A stretch of DNA of 30,469 bases from JACRAO01 sp964490895 (GCA_964490895.1 CAZBEI010000007.1:1-30469), one strand, 5' to 3'; shown: positions 15,364-23,771, counted from the stretch's first letter. The notes: generated by a model from the letters alone, not told the origin. Translations and numbers: made by a program.

Positions 15364-17833
15364 TCATGCTTCCAAAAACAGGTGGTGCAGGTTCTAAGAA
15401 GCCCGCAGAGTTTGCTGGGATAGTGCAAGCACCCCCGTCAAAGTATTGAGTTCCCTGCGGAAGCTCTACTTTGATTTGCCCATCCACTTGTATTTGGACA
15501 GGCTCAGGGGCAAATTCATTTACCCAAGCATTGCTCATATGAACCATGCCCGTATTTGCATTATAATCCATTCCTTCTGGGAGTCGAACATTTATTGAAC
15601 CATCGGCATTGAGCTGTGCCTCGATTCCCTCCGGAATTTCATTCATATGCACTGCGCCTGGCGGGAAGCTCAGAGTGTTGTTTGCAGCGTCAAAAGTACT
15701 TCCCTCTGGAACTCCGATTTGAGCAGAGCCATCTGCATTGAGTCTAAAGTCCTCTGGCATATAATCTTTGAAGTGATCATTACAAGCGTCACAGCTAAAG
15801 TTCATTGTTCCATTTTCGGGACTTACATGTACATCTCTAGGAGCCTCAAGGGTCACTGAGCCATCTGGGTTTGGACTTACCCAATCTGGACCTTCAGCAA
15901 TATAAGGAGGCATTGGATGCGCGATAAAATCAGCACTATGCTCCGGGACTGTAAAAGATCCGTTATCATGGAACTCACAATCTGCTGGCAGATCCACACG
16001 AAGACTTCCATCTGGAGTTACTTCTACAGCATTTGGCGCAACTTGATTGGCCCAATAATTATCCATATGCACTGCTCCTGCCTCTGGACTGTACTGCATG
16101 CCATCTGGCAAAGTCACAGCGACTTGCCCACTTGCATTCAATTCGGCTGTAATACCCTCTGGAATTTCATTTAAATGAACCGATCCCTCCGGGAAAGTAA
16201 GTCTACCCAAGTCTGCGTTAAACACGGTTCCTTCTGGCACTTTTATATCCATGCTTCCATCTGGAAGAATAGTCATGTCATTTGGGAGTGGAACATATTG
16301 ATCGATCTGATCGTGTGGAATATCAATTTGTCCCTGGTTAAGATCTACTCTAAACTCATTTGGAGGAGTGACCGTGTAGGAGCCATCGCCATTGGCAGTA
16401 CTCCAATCCACGTCATGCACATAATCAGGTGCTGGAGTATCAATAAAATCTGCGTGCTCAGCTGGAATCACAAAATGTGCCCCATCTGGATCAAACTGTG
16501 TTTGATCTGGCAGATCCACACTGATAGAACCATCCATATTAATGGCTGCAGTATCTGGGGCAATTTGATTAGCCCAATAATTATCCATATGGACTGCACC
16601 AGTATCAGCATTATACTCCATTCCATCTGGCAACTTAGCAAGAATAGATCCATCGTCATTGAGCTGGAAAGCCACTCCATTAGGAATCTCATCTGCCTTT
16701 ATATCTCCAGCTTCAAATTTGAGTGTGTTTGCATCAGCATTATAGATTGTTCCTTCTGGGAGTTTTACCTCCATGCTCCCATCTGAGTTAATTGTTATGT
16801 CCTCTGGAATGGGCAATGTGTCACCAACGACATCGTGCGAAAAAGTTGCTACACCGCCTTCAATGACAGCTCCTTGTGGCATATCGCATACAATTTCGCC
16901 ATCTGGCTGTGCTGTAGCCCAGTCTATATTCTCTATATAAGCTGGGGCTGGATGATCCATGAACTGTGTAGCCTCGGGTGGCATATAAATCGACCCATCT
17001 GCGTTGTGCTCTGAGCCTTCTGGGAGTGTAATATTCACTGCACCTGTGTCTAAAATTTCTATATTGCTTGGGGTAAGCTCATTGACACAATCGCAGCTCA
17101 TCGTGAGTGTCTGAGTGTCTGCATTAAAACTGACACCATCAGGCGGCAATGCAACACAATAAGTGCCATCTGGGTTTTCGAAGGTCGTTATATTTTCTGG
17201 CACTGCTTTCAGAAGTGGAGAATCTGCTTCTAATGTGACGGTATTGGCTTCCGCATTGTATTGTGAGCCTTCTGGCAATGCAACAGCTACAGAACCATCC
17301 CCCTGAATTTCAACTCCTGTGGGCAGGGGCAGAGCCGCATTGGCAACATCTACTGGAAACGTCGCAACTCCATTTTGAATACCAACGCCCTCTGGGGGCA
17401 CAATATTAACACTTCCATCAGCATTTGCTGTGACCCAATCTGGTTCTTTCCAGGTGGGGGCCTCTTCCACATAACTCTGATCTGCCCCACTTGGCTGATT
17501 TAAATCTTGGGTATTTGCCTGTTGATCCAGATTGTCGTGAGAGTCTGAGTACTGGCCTGATGGATCATGAGAGGCATCTGGATTGACGCCAGCTGGCTGT
17601 GGATTTTGATAGGGAGCATCGGCAATTTCGTGGGGCTGAGAAGGCGAGATTTGATCCATTGTTGTGCTTTGATAATTTGCAGCACAGCCATCTGTTGCAT
17701 GTGTTGGATCAACAGTCATGTTTTCGATAGTCCCTGGGTCTATAATTCCGCCTCCGACCATACTGGGGGCGATGCGTTCTTCCAGTTTCTTTACACTCAG
17801 TTTTTTGGGTTGTTTTTTCTTTTCATTAGCCAT
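15338..17833 (-). CDS. Large acidic repeat protein with N-terminal LEERIAP motif, candidate export substrate
   Basis: An 831-residue protein of unknown family. It has no Sec signal peptide. The first 16 residues are very basic (six Lys by residue 11, then SVKK) and run into LEERIAP at 17-23 and a Gly/Ser stretch; this resembles the LEPR-XLL type of N-terminal motif on large extracellular proteins of other bacteria. Residues ~30-124 are Gln/Asp/Ser/Pro-rich and look disordered. From 125 to 815 there are four tandem blocks of ~172 residues (DW anchors at 132, 304, 476 and 650), each with four sub-repeats of the form DGS-x-x-V-x-LP-x-G-x-x-Y-N-A-D. The body is strongly acidic. Strong ribosome-binding site GGAGG eight bases before ATG. 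Coupled to the TolC gene at 13924-15363. Surface or secreted location is inferred from the gene neighbourhood. Confidence 0.88.
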   Translation of the reverse strand: MANEKKKQPKKLSVKKLEERIAPSMVGGGIIDPGTIENMTVDPTHATDGCAANYQSTTMDQISPSQPHEIADAPYQNPQPAGVNPDASHDPSGQYSDSHDNLDQQANTQDLNQPSGADQSYVEEAPTWKEPDWVTANADGSVNIVPPEGVGIQNGVATFPVDVANAALPLPTGVEIQGDGSVAVALPEGSQYNAEANTVTLEADSPLLKAVPENITTFENPDGTYCVALPPDGVSFNADTQTLTMSCDCVNELTPSNIEILDTGAVNITLPEGSEHNADGSIYMPPEATQFMDHPAPAYIENIDWATAQPDGEIVCDMPQGAVIEGGVATFSHDVVGDTLPIPEDITINSDGSMEVKLPEGTIYNADANTLKFEAGDIKADEIPNGVAFQLNDDGSILAKLPDGMEYNADTGAVHMDNYWANQIAPDTAAINMDGSISVDLPDQTQFDPDGAHFVIPAEHADFIDTPAPDYVHDVDWSTANGDGSYTVTPPNEFRVDLNQGQIDIPHDQIDQYVPLPNDMTILPDGSMDIKVPEGTVFNADLGRLTFPEGSVHLNEIPEGITAELNASGQVAVTLPDGMQYSPEAGAVHMDNYWANQVAPNAVEVTPDGSLRVDLPADCEFHDNGSFTVPEHSADFIAHPMPPYIAEGPDWVSPNPDGSVTLEAPRDVHVSPENGTMNFSCDACNDHFKDYMPEDFRLNADGSAQIGVPEGSTFDAANNTLSFPPGAVHMNEIPEGIEAQLNADGSINVRLPEGMDYNANTGMVHMSNAWVNEFAPEPVQIQVDGQIKVELPQGTQYFDGGACTIPANSAGFLEPAPPVFGSMNEDMRKAA
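15389..17461 (-). repeat. Four tandem ~172-residue blocks (516-522 bp period) inside the LEERIAP gene
   Basis: The blocks cover residues 125-295, 296-467, 468-640 and 641-815 of the encoded protein. Each opens with a (A/M)P-x-(Y/W)-...-DW segment and contains four shorter units with DGS...LP(E/D)G cores. Blocks 2 and 3 share the exact segment GAVHMDNYWANQ, and blocks 3 and 4 share NEIPEGI. Blocks 1 and 4 alone carry paired cysteines (SCDC at 246-249 and SCDAC at 680-684). The DNA copies are diverged, so the duplication is old or the codons have drifted. Confidence 0.85.
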
Positions 17834-18003
17834 ATACGTTCCTCCGCCACTCTTTCAAGCGTGTTTATTGTTTAAAGTTCAATAGCATTCAAAAATAGCA
17901 TGTATTTTATCGGTAACAATTTCATCAACGGACAATTTGATAGATAATTCGGACATAATTAAACTTATTATGAATAATAAATTAAAAATTGGGAAGAAAG
18001 AAA

Positions 18004-18270
18004 TTAAGCACTAAAAAAGCCAATCATTCTCATGCCTGTCATTTTTAACAAGGGGGTGTGTTTTATGAGACAGGGCAGATAACTCTCTGTGCCGCGACAA
18101 TTTTTTGAAAAAATGCTTTTAATTACATAGACTATCGACATGCTAAAGGTTCCGGCGGAGTGCACATAGACACCCTCTAGCAAGAAGAGCAGAAAGATCA
18201 GGAGAATCCTAGCCAATGAAATTCGATTGTCTGTAGATTTTTTGTTGCTAAGACTCAATCGGAATGGCAA
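18004..18270 (-). CDS. Possible small membrane protein, unknown
   Basis: An 88-residue frame starting with TTG in the 541-base gap between the LEERIAP gene and the SNF2 gene. It has one hydrophobic segment (residues ~19-34, SLARILLIFLLFLLEG) and a Cys-containing tail. The ribosome-binding site is poor and I recognise no family. The rest of the gap (17834-18003 and 18271-18290) is AT-rich; it should hold the promoter of the LEERIAP gene, but I see no convincing pair of hexamers. Confidence 0.25.
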   Translation of the reverse strand: MPFRLSLSNKKSTDNRISLARILLIFLLFLLEGVYVHSAGTFSMSIVYVIKSIFSKNCRGTESYLPCLIKHTPLLKMTGMRMIGFFSA

Positions 18271-18290
18271 GGTGTCTCAGTTTTAAACGG

Positions 18291-18354
18291 CTGGTACTTA
18301 AAAATACTGGTACTTAAAAATACTGGCACTTAAAAATACTGGCACTTAAAAATA
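18291..18354. repeat. Four head-to-tail 16-bp repeats upstream of the SNF2 gene
   Basis: Four adjacent 16-base units, CTGGYACTTAAAAATA, with Y = T in the first two copies and C in the last two, and no other difference. The array ends 20 bases before the SNF2 start codon, where the promoter and 5' leader should be. It could be an array of regulator binding sites, a length-variable promoter tract, or the scar of an insertion. Confidence 0.95.
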
Positions 18355-18374
18355 TAAGAAGCGGAAAAAAAACA

Positions 18375-21050
18375 ATGCTCCAGCTCCTAGTTTCACCCCA
18401 TCGACGACTTCACCTTGACAGCAATGATCTAGATCAATACCATGACCTAAAAAATGCCTTTGATAAGGGTTCAGGCCATGGCCTTTTGTTTTTAGACACA
18501 GCAAGTGGTGCATATTCTGAAAATGAAACATTCGCCTATTGGAAAGATTTTGTACGTTTGTACCTTTCTCTTTTTTCTGCAACTCCCAACCTTGATCAAC
18601 TTGATCTTAAACAAAACCCAATTGAAATCGAATTTCCAGAGGATGATCTGAGCAGATTCTTGGCTATGACTCCTGTAGCGAAAGGGGCAGAGTATGTGGA
18701 TAGAGAGTGTTTTCTTTTGCTATGGAAAGAAATAGAAACTGCTTTAATAGATCAAATTATCAGTTTTGGTAAAGATGTGAGTACTTTTTTTTCTTCACGA
18801 CATTCGAACTGGAGTTTGCTGGGTCGAGTTTGTTTCCATCTAGCTGAGAATAAAAAATCTCAAGAAACTCCCTTTGCATTTTTAGCAACCTACGCACACC
18901 AAGTTTCTAATGATGGCAAAATACAGCACCTGCCACTGAGTCGTGCGCTCGAAGAACATTCAGAGACAAGACAAAAGAGTGTGTTGCTCAGACTCCTAGC
19001 TCCCGTCCATAAGGCTACATTAGAAAGTGTTTTCCTGAAGGAATATGTCGACTCTGGAGATATATTTCATCCGCTTGCTTGGACTGCAGCTGAGACTTAT
19101 AAGTTTTTAAAAGATATTCCAATGTTTGAAAAGGCAGGAATTGTTGTCAAAGTTCCAAATTGGTGGAAGCCGAAACAGCCCAATCGACCTCAAATCAGTG
19201 TGCGAATTGGTGAGAAACAGGCAAGTGGACTTGGATTTAAGGCCCTTTTAGATTTTTCCATGTCTGTTGTTATTGGAGAAGAATCTCTCAGCGAAAAAGA
19301 GATCGACGAGCTTCTTCTCAAAACTGATAATTTAATTTTTTTTAAAGGTCAATGGGTAGAAGTTGATAAAGAAAAACTGACTGATTTGCTGGATAAATGG
19401 AAGGGTGTCGCCAGGCAAGTAAAAAACGAAGGCGTCAGCTTTGCTGAGGGACTGCGTTGGCTATCTGGCATTGAAACAATGAGTGTAGATTCAAATGAGA
19501 GTAAAGAGATATCTGGTTTCACTCGTGTAATTTCGGGATCATGGCTACAAGAGACTTTGGATAAAATGAGAAGCCCAAGCACAAATAGCAAAATAAAGCA
19601 GATCCTAGAAAAAGAATTAAAAGCAACCCTAAGACCCTACCAAAACCAAGGGGTGTCATGGCTCCACATGCTTAATCAGCTTAGATTGGGAGCAATTCTG
19701 GCCGATGACATGGGATTAGGAAAAACCATCCAGGTTCTTTCTCTCTTGTTATTAAAAAAACAAACTGCCAACGAAAATAAAAAACCGACCTTGCTGATTG
19801 TACCCGCATCTCTCATTGGTAATTGGCGATCCGAAATTGAACGCTTTGCTCCAGTGTTAAGTTTTTGGATTTCTCATCCGTCTGGCGATGGAAACAAAGA
19901 GCCAACAACGTGGGGCATTGATCTACTCATCACAACCTATGGCTCCGTTGCGAGACTTCCTTGGCTAAACGAGCAAACTTGGGACCTTATTGTTTTAGAT
20001 GAGGCGCAAGCAATCAAGAATCCCGCAGCAAAGCAAACAAGGTCAATAAAGGCTCTCAAAAGTAGCCACAGGCTAGCACTCACAGGAACTCCCGTCGAGA
20101 ATCACTTGTCGGATCTGTGGTCGCTTTTTGATTTTGTCTCCCCAGGACTGCTTGGGTCTGAAAAGAATTTTGATGGGTTTATTAAACAAAAGATAAAAAA
20201 TAATGAGAGCCCTTACGCTCCCTTGCGTTCATTGGTGAGTCCTTATATCTTACGACGACTTAAAACTGACAAGAGCGTTATTAACGATTTACCAGATAAA
20301 ACTGAAGTAAAGGCTTTCTGTTCTCTATCAAAAACCCAAGTGATTTTGTATCAAAAGTCAGTGGAGTCTATGGCGAAAGAGATCAAACAAGCTGAAGGCA
20401 TCAAGCGTCGAGGAATTATTCTGTCGTACCTCATGCGTTTCAAACAAATATGCAATCATCCATCACAGTTTGTTAAAGATGGAGAGTTTTCAATCTCTGA
20501 TAGTGGCAAGTATTTGCGTCTCAAAGAGATTTGTGAAATTATTTCTGATAAGCAAGAAAAAGTGCTCGTCTTTACCCAGTTCAGAGAGATGACTGAGCCT
20601 CTTTTTAGTTATCTGCAAACCCTCTTTGGCCGTCCAGGTCTTATTTTGCATGGTGGAACTCAAGTTAAGAAGAGAATGGAAATGATTGAAAAATTCCAAA
20701 CAGACGATGGACCGCCCTATTTTGTGTTGTCACTAAAGGCAGGTGGTACTGGACTTAATCTCACGGAGGCATCCCACGTGATTCATTTTGACCGTTGGTG
20801 GAATCCAGCTGTTGAAAACCAAGCAACAGACCGAGCTTTTAGAATTGGTCAGAAACGAAATGTTCTGGTTCACAAGTTTATTTGTAAGGGCACACTCGAA
20901 GAAAAAGTGGATGCCATGATTGAATCAAAACAAAATATGGCGAGAGAAATTTTGGAAGGTGGAGATGGAGCGCTATTGACCGAATTGGCTAACGAAGAAT
21001 TGATTAAAATCGTTTCTCTTGATATGAGTTCTGCCCTAGGCGAAGGCTAA
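18375..21050 (+). CDS. SNF2-family DEAD/DEAH-like helicase
   Basis: An 891-residue SWI/SNF-type ATPase. The N-terminal ~400 residues are the poorly conserved bacterial SNF2 accessory region. The first RecA lobe has the Walker A DMGLGKT (445-451), Walker B DEAQ (542-545) and LTGTPVENHLSDLWSLF (569-585); the second lobe has LVFTQFREM, LILHGGTQ, and the closing RWWNPAVENQATDRAFRIGQ. These proteins translocate on double-stranded DNA without strand separation and remodel DNA-protein complexes. The SWIM zinc-finger gene follows after 19 bases, an arrangement known for bacterial SNF2 proteins. Its physiological role is unknown; roles in repair, transcription or phage defence are possible. Weak ribosome-binding site (AGAAGCGG). 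The neighbouring truncated HTH gene suggests the pair was acquired. Confidence 0.96.
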   Translation: MLQLLVSPHRRLHLDSNDLDQYHDLKNAFDKGSGHGLLFLDTASGAYSENETFAYWKDFVRLYLSLFSATPNLDQLDLKQNPIEIEFPEDDLSRFLAMTPVAKGAEYVDRECFLLLWKEIETALIDQIISFGKDVSTFFSSRHSNWSLLGRVCFHLAENKKSQETPFAFLATYAHQVSNDGKIQHLPLSRALEEHSETRQKSVLLRLLAPVHKATLESVFLKEYVDSGDIFHPLAWTAAETYKFLKDIPMFEKAGIVVKVPNWWKPKQPNRPQISVRIGEKQASGLGFKALLDFSMSVVIGEESLSEKEIDELLLKTDNLIFFKGQWVEVDKEKLTDLLDKWKGVARQVKNEGVSFAEGLRWLSGIETMSVDSNESKEISGFTRVISGSWLQETLDKMRSPSTNSKIKQILEKELKATLRPYQNQGVSWLHMLNQLRLGAILADDMGLGKTIQVLSLLLLKKQTANENKKPTLLIVPASLIGNWRSEIERFAPVLSFWISHPSGDGNKEPTTWGIDLLITTYGSVARLPWLNEQTWDLIVLDEAQAIKNPAAKQTRSIKALKSSHRLALTGTPVENHLSDLWSLFDFVSPGLLGSEKNFDGFIKQKIKNNESPYAPLRSLVSPYILRRLKTDKSVINDLPDKTEVKAFCSLSKTQVILYQKSVESMAKEIKQAEGIKRRGIILSYLMRFKQICNHPSQFVKDGEFSISDSGKYLRLKEICEIISDKQEKVLVFTQFREMTEPLFSYLQTLFGRPGLILHGGTQVKKRMEMIEKFQTDDGPPYFVLSLKAGGTGLNLTEASHVIHFDRWWNPAVENQATDRAFRIGQKRNVLVHKFICKGTLEEKVDAMIESKQNMAREILEGGDGALLTELANEELIKIVSLDMSSALGEG

Positions 21051-21069
21051 AAAACAGGAGGGATTAAAA

Positions 21070-21828
21070 ATGTATAGCTGGGGAGGATGGCGACCCTATG
21101 TGTCGGTTGCTGCAAAGAAGAAAAAAGCAGCACAGGTTGTTGCCAAGATGATAAAAAAGGGGAAGAAGGTATCCCCCGTTCAAATTGAAGGGCGACTATT
21201 AGCCAAAACTTTTTGGGGTAAAGCTTGGTGTGATCACCTCGAATCCTTCAGCGATTATGAGAATCGACTTCCACGTGGAAGATCTTACGTAAGAAATGGT
21301 TCAGTGATTCATCTTGATATTGCAACAGGTAAAATTGAGGCCCTTGTTCAAGGGTCATCTCTTTATAAAGTACAAATTGACATTAGTTCTGTGAATCAGA
21401 AAAAGTGGAAGTCAATTTCACAAAGGTGTTCGGACAAAATTGGTTCTGTTATTGAACTTCTCCAGGGCAAGCTATCTTCATCTGTGATGACAACCATTAC
21501 AGATAGACAAAATGGATTGTTCCCTTTGCCTAATGAAATTAAACTCAGCTGCTCTTGCCCTGACTGGGCTGATATGTGTAAGCATGTCGCTGCTGCTCTT
21601 TATGGAGTGGGTGCACGATTAGACAATGAGCCTGCACTTTTGTTTACCTTGAGAGAGGTGGATCATCTAGAACTCATTAGCAAGGCAACTGTTAGAGTAC
21701 CGACCAAACGCAGTGGAAAGACAAATATTATTCGGGATCAGGATCTCTCTCACTTGTTTGGGATTGATATCGAGGACCGCACAAATTCGTCAGCCACAGT
21801 CAAAAAAAAGAAAGCCGTTAGAGTATAG
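21070..21828 (+). CDS. SWIM zinc-finger protein, partner of the SNF2 helicase
   Basis: A 252-residue protein. The SWIM metal site is CSCPDWADMCKHV, in which three cysteines and a histidine bind zinc. The N-terminus (MYSWGGWRPYVSVAAKKKK) and the segment LLAKTFWGKAWCDHLE are typical of the family that sits next to SNF2 genes. The C-terminus ends in a lysine-rich tail. A strong AGGAGGG lies seven bases before the ATG. SWIM domains are thought to bind DNA or proteins; here it is probably a partner of the helicase. The last 11 bases overlap, on the other strand, the end of the truncated HTH gene. Confidence 0.95.
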   Translation: MYSWGGWRPYVSVAAKKKKAAQVVAKMIKKGKKVSPVQIEGRLLAKTFWGKAWCDHLESFSDYENRLPRGRSYVRNGSVIHLDIATGKIEALVQGSSLYKVQIDISSVNQKKWKSISQRCSDKIGSVIELLQGKLSSSVMTTITDRQNGLFPLPNEIKLSCSCPDWADMCKHVAAALYGVGARLDNEPALLFTLREVDHLELISKATVRVPTKRSGKTNIIRDQDLSHLFGIDIEDRTNSSATVKKKKAVRV

Positions 21829-21943
21829 ACTTTTCGACTTCTCGCTGTCTGATCCCCAGGGCGCGAGACAAACCACCCGCGTCCCATGGACGGATTTTTA
21901 GAAATTCGATGATTTTCTGTCGAAGGGTTCCATCGGTTTCCAT
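21818..21943 (-). pseudogene. Truncated HTH regulator behind rtcB
   Basis: A 41-residue frame starting one base after the rtcB stop. It reads METDGTLRQKIIEFLKIRPW and then DAGGLSRALGIRQREVEKSIL before a TAA. The pattern TLRQKII...L-x-x-ALGI-x-x-REVE is that of a winged-helix regulator in which a C-terminal zinc-ribbon normally follows (COG3357-like; from memory). Everything after the recognition helix is missing, and the stop lies within the 3' end of the SWIM gene. So the gene seems to have been cut by the arrival of the SNF2/SWIM pair. Whether the stub is still made is unknown. Confidence 0.65.
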
Positions 21944-21944
21944 T

Positions 21945-23129
21945 TTATCCGCCTTTTACACAAAGAACTTGTTTTAGCTGATACACAACATCTACAAGGT
22001 CAGCCTGATTAGCCATCACTTGCTCAATATCTTTGTACGCTCCTGGAATTTCGTCCACTATAGAACGGTCCTTGCGGCATTCAACGCCTTGGGTCTGCTC
22101 TTTTAAGTCCTCTTCTCTGAAAGTCTGCCTCGCTTGTGTGCGACTCATTTTTCGACCTGCTCCGTGAGAGCAGGAGTGAAAAGAATCTGGGTTTCCTTTG
22201 CCACGAACGATGAACGACTTCGCACCCATGCTTCCTGGGATAATTCCGAACTCGCCAACTCTAGCTGACACTGCACCCTTTCTGGTAACCCAAATCTCTT
22301 TGTCAAAATGATGTTCGCGTTGACAGTAGTTGTGATGACAATCAACTCTAAAAAAACTGTCTCTAGATTCTAAAAGTCTGGCGTCCTTGTAAACATGGTA
22401 CGAAACATCTTTGATCACTCTCAGTACCATTTCGTTGCGGTTTGCTTTAGCGTAACTTTGAGCCCAATGGAGATCTTGTATATAAGCCTGAAATTCTGGC
22501 ATTTTTTCAGAAAAATAAGCAAGATCCGGATCTGGTAATTGGATCATTAATTCTTTCATAACTCCTTTTGCTTTGTTGATGTGTTTTTCGGCAAGCTGCA
22601 GTCCAATATGTCTACTCCCACTATGTAGCATTACCCACGCCTGATCTTCGGTATCCAAACAAATTTCGATAAAATGATTTCCGCCACCAAGGCTCCCCAA
22701 CTGTTCGGCGGCTTTTTTAATGAGTCGGTTTTCTTGCTCGATAGAAGGAGGAAGTCCGAGACCTTCGAATATTTTGCCGGCGCGATCTGCGATATCTCGA
22801 TTGCCATCGCGACCAGTCGGGATCGAGCGCTCGATAGAATGCCTGAGCGTTTTTAGATCGCCAAGCTGCGCAGACTTAAACGGGAGTCTGATCGCACACA
22901 TCCCGCAACCAATATCCACACCGACTGCTGCCGGTAAAACAGCCCCATGAGTTGCAATGACAGTGCCAATTGTTGATCCCTTACCCAGATGAGCATCTGG
23001 CATCACGGCAACATGGCTATGGATAAATGGGAGACTTGCAATATTTCGGAGCTGTTGCTCTGTTGATTGATCCAGATCATCGGCCCAAATTTTGATCGGT
23101 ATTGGAGTGTCAGAAATAATTTTTTTCAT
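21945..23129 (-). CDS. rtcB: RtcB RNA ligase (3'-phosphate/5'-OH)
   Basis: A 394-residue GTP- and Mn-dependent ligase that joins RNA 3'-phosphate or 2',3'-cyclic phosphate ends to 5'-hydroxyl ends, used in RNA repair. Signature segments are all present: MPDAHLGKGSTIG (43-55), the metal-binding VDIGCGM (Asp72, Cys75), GGGNHF (148-153), HSGSRHIG (169-176), HHNY (265-268), and SHGAGRKMSR with His322 as the residue that becomes guanylylated. It ends in VLCVKGG, as is usual. An inverted repeat sits directly upstream of the start and may control it. No RtcA or RtcR lies in the window; a truncated HTH gene follows by one base. Confidence 0.97.
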   Translation of the reverse strand: MKKIISDTPIPIKIWADDLDQSTEQQLRNIASLPFIHSHVAVMPDAHLGKGSTIGTVIATHGAVLPAAVGVDIGCGMCAIRLPFKSAQLGDLKTLRHSIERSIPTGRDGNRDIADRAGKIFEGLGLPPSIEQENRLIKKAAEQLGSLGGGNHFIEICLDTEDQAWVMLHSGSRHIGLQLAEKHINKAKGVMKELMIQLPDPDLAYFSEKMPEFQAYIQDLHWAQSYAKANRNEMVLRVIKDVSYHVYKDARLLESRDSFFRVDCHHNYCQREHHFDKEIWVTRKGAVSARVGEFGIIPGSMGAKSFIVRGKGNPDSFHSCSHGAGRKMSRTQARQTFREEDLKEQTQGVECRKDRSIVDEIPGAYKDIEQVMANQADLVDVVYQLKQVLCVKGG

Positions 23130-23140
23130 ACTGTTTACTT

Positions 23141-23164
23141 CTTAGCATATAATAACATGCTTAG
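23141..23164. promoter_or_regulatory. Inverted repeat at the rtcB promoter
   Basis: CTTAGCAT and ATGCTTAG form an 8-base inverted repeat with one mismatch around an AT-rich 8-base centre, starting 12 bases upstream of the rtcB ATG. On the coding strand the centre supplies TTATTAT, a possible -10 element. A repressor site is a reasonable guess, but only the symmetry is seen. Confidence 0.35.
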
Positions 23165-23372
23165 ACTATCAGCCGTTAGTGGCGTCTCAGGTCAATAAGG
23201 GCGTAAAACAAGTGACTCATTCACCTCTCTATTACTTCCGTTTAAAAAACCTATCCAAAATTCATCGATAGAATTTGGACAAAAAGATTATCTTTAATTT
23301 TCCTGGTCTATATTTGCCAGGCAAAAACGAGACGCAGGCGGCATTCTTGAAAATGATCACCCCCCCCAATGA

Positions 23373-23639
23373 CCATTCCTGCGAAAGTTTCTAGGCTTCT
23401 CCAGTGCTGCTTTTGCGAAGCTTGTTGGCTATGAAATCGAGCATCTTTCCCGCGTTGAAAACGGCAAGCATGACGTTCAAAAAACCTTCGACCACTTAGT
23501 GAGAATGTTGGTGGCAAAACACCTTCCAGACCGTGATTACAATCTCCAAGACCTTTTTCTTGAGGGGAAGGCCATGAAGATCAAATGGCTGGAGTTTTCA
23601 CTTAGGGGCAAAGATTGGAAGCTCGATAAGATAGCATAG
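23373..23639 (+). pseudogene. 5'-truncated XRE-type HTH regulator (antitoxin-like)
   Basis: An 88-codon open frame without a start codon, preceded by TGA (23370-23372). It reads PFLRKFLGFSSAAFAKLVGY, followed by RVENGKHDV, the form of an XRE helix-turn-helix domain (FLRK-x-LG-S-x-x-x-FA-x-x-VG...RxExG). A longer C-terminal part ends WLEFSLRGKDWKLDKIA. Related intact proteins carry about 50 more N-terminal residues. The C8 tract just upstream (23360-23367) could mark a frameshift, but the frames do not join simply on a one-base change. No toxin gene is adjacent. The following bases to 23771 show nothing recognisable. Confidence 0.6.
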
Positions 23640-23771
23640 CGTTTTCTACGCCGCTGCACCGCAAATAGACCTAAAAATTGTTTTCACCTATGACCTGAGC
23701 CGTCCCAACGCCATCAGCTCACAAAGGGTGCTTTTGCACCCACGGCTCACTCGTTTCGATCCTTCCTTAAA

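Noticed and set aside
15647..16786. Several plus-strand frames (up to 203 residues) opposite the LEERIAP gene
   Set aside because: They are the antisense of a repetitive gene with biased codons; the translation has runs of Trp, His, Cys and Ile without any domain, and recurs with the repeat period.
18291..18354. CRISPR array
   Set aside because: The 16-bp units are contiguous without unique spacers and there are no cas genes in the window.
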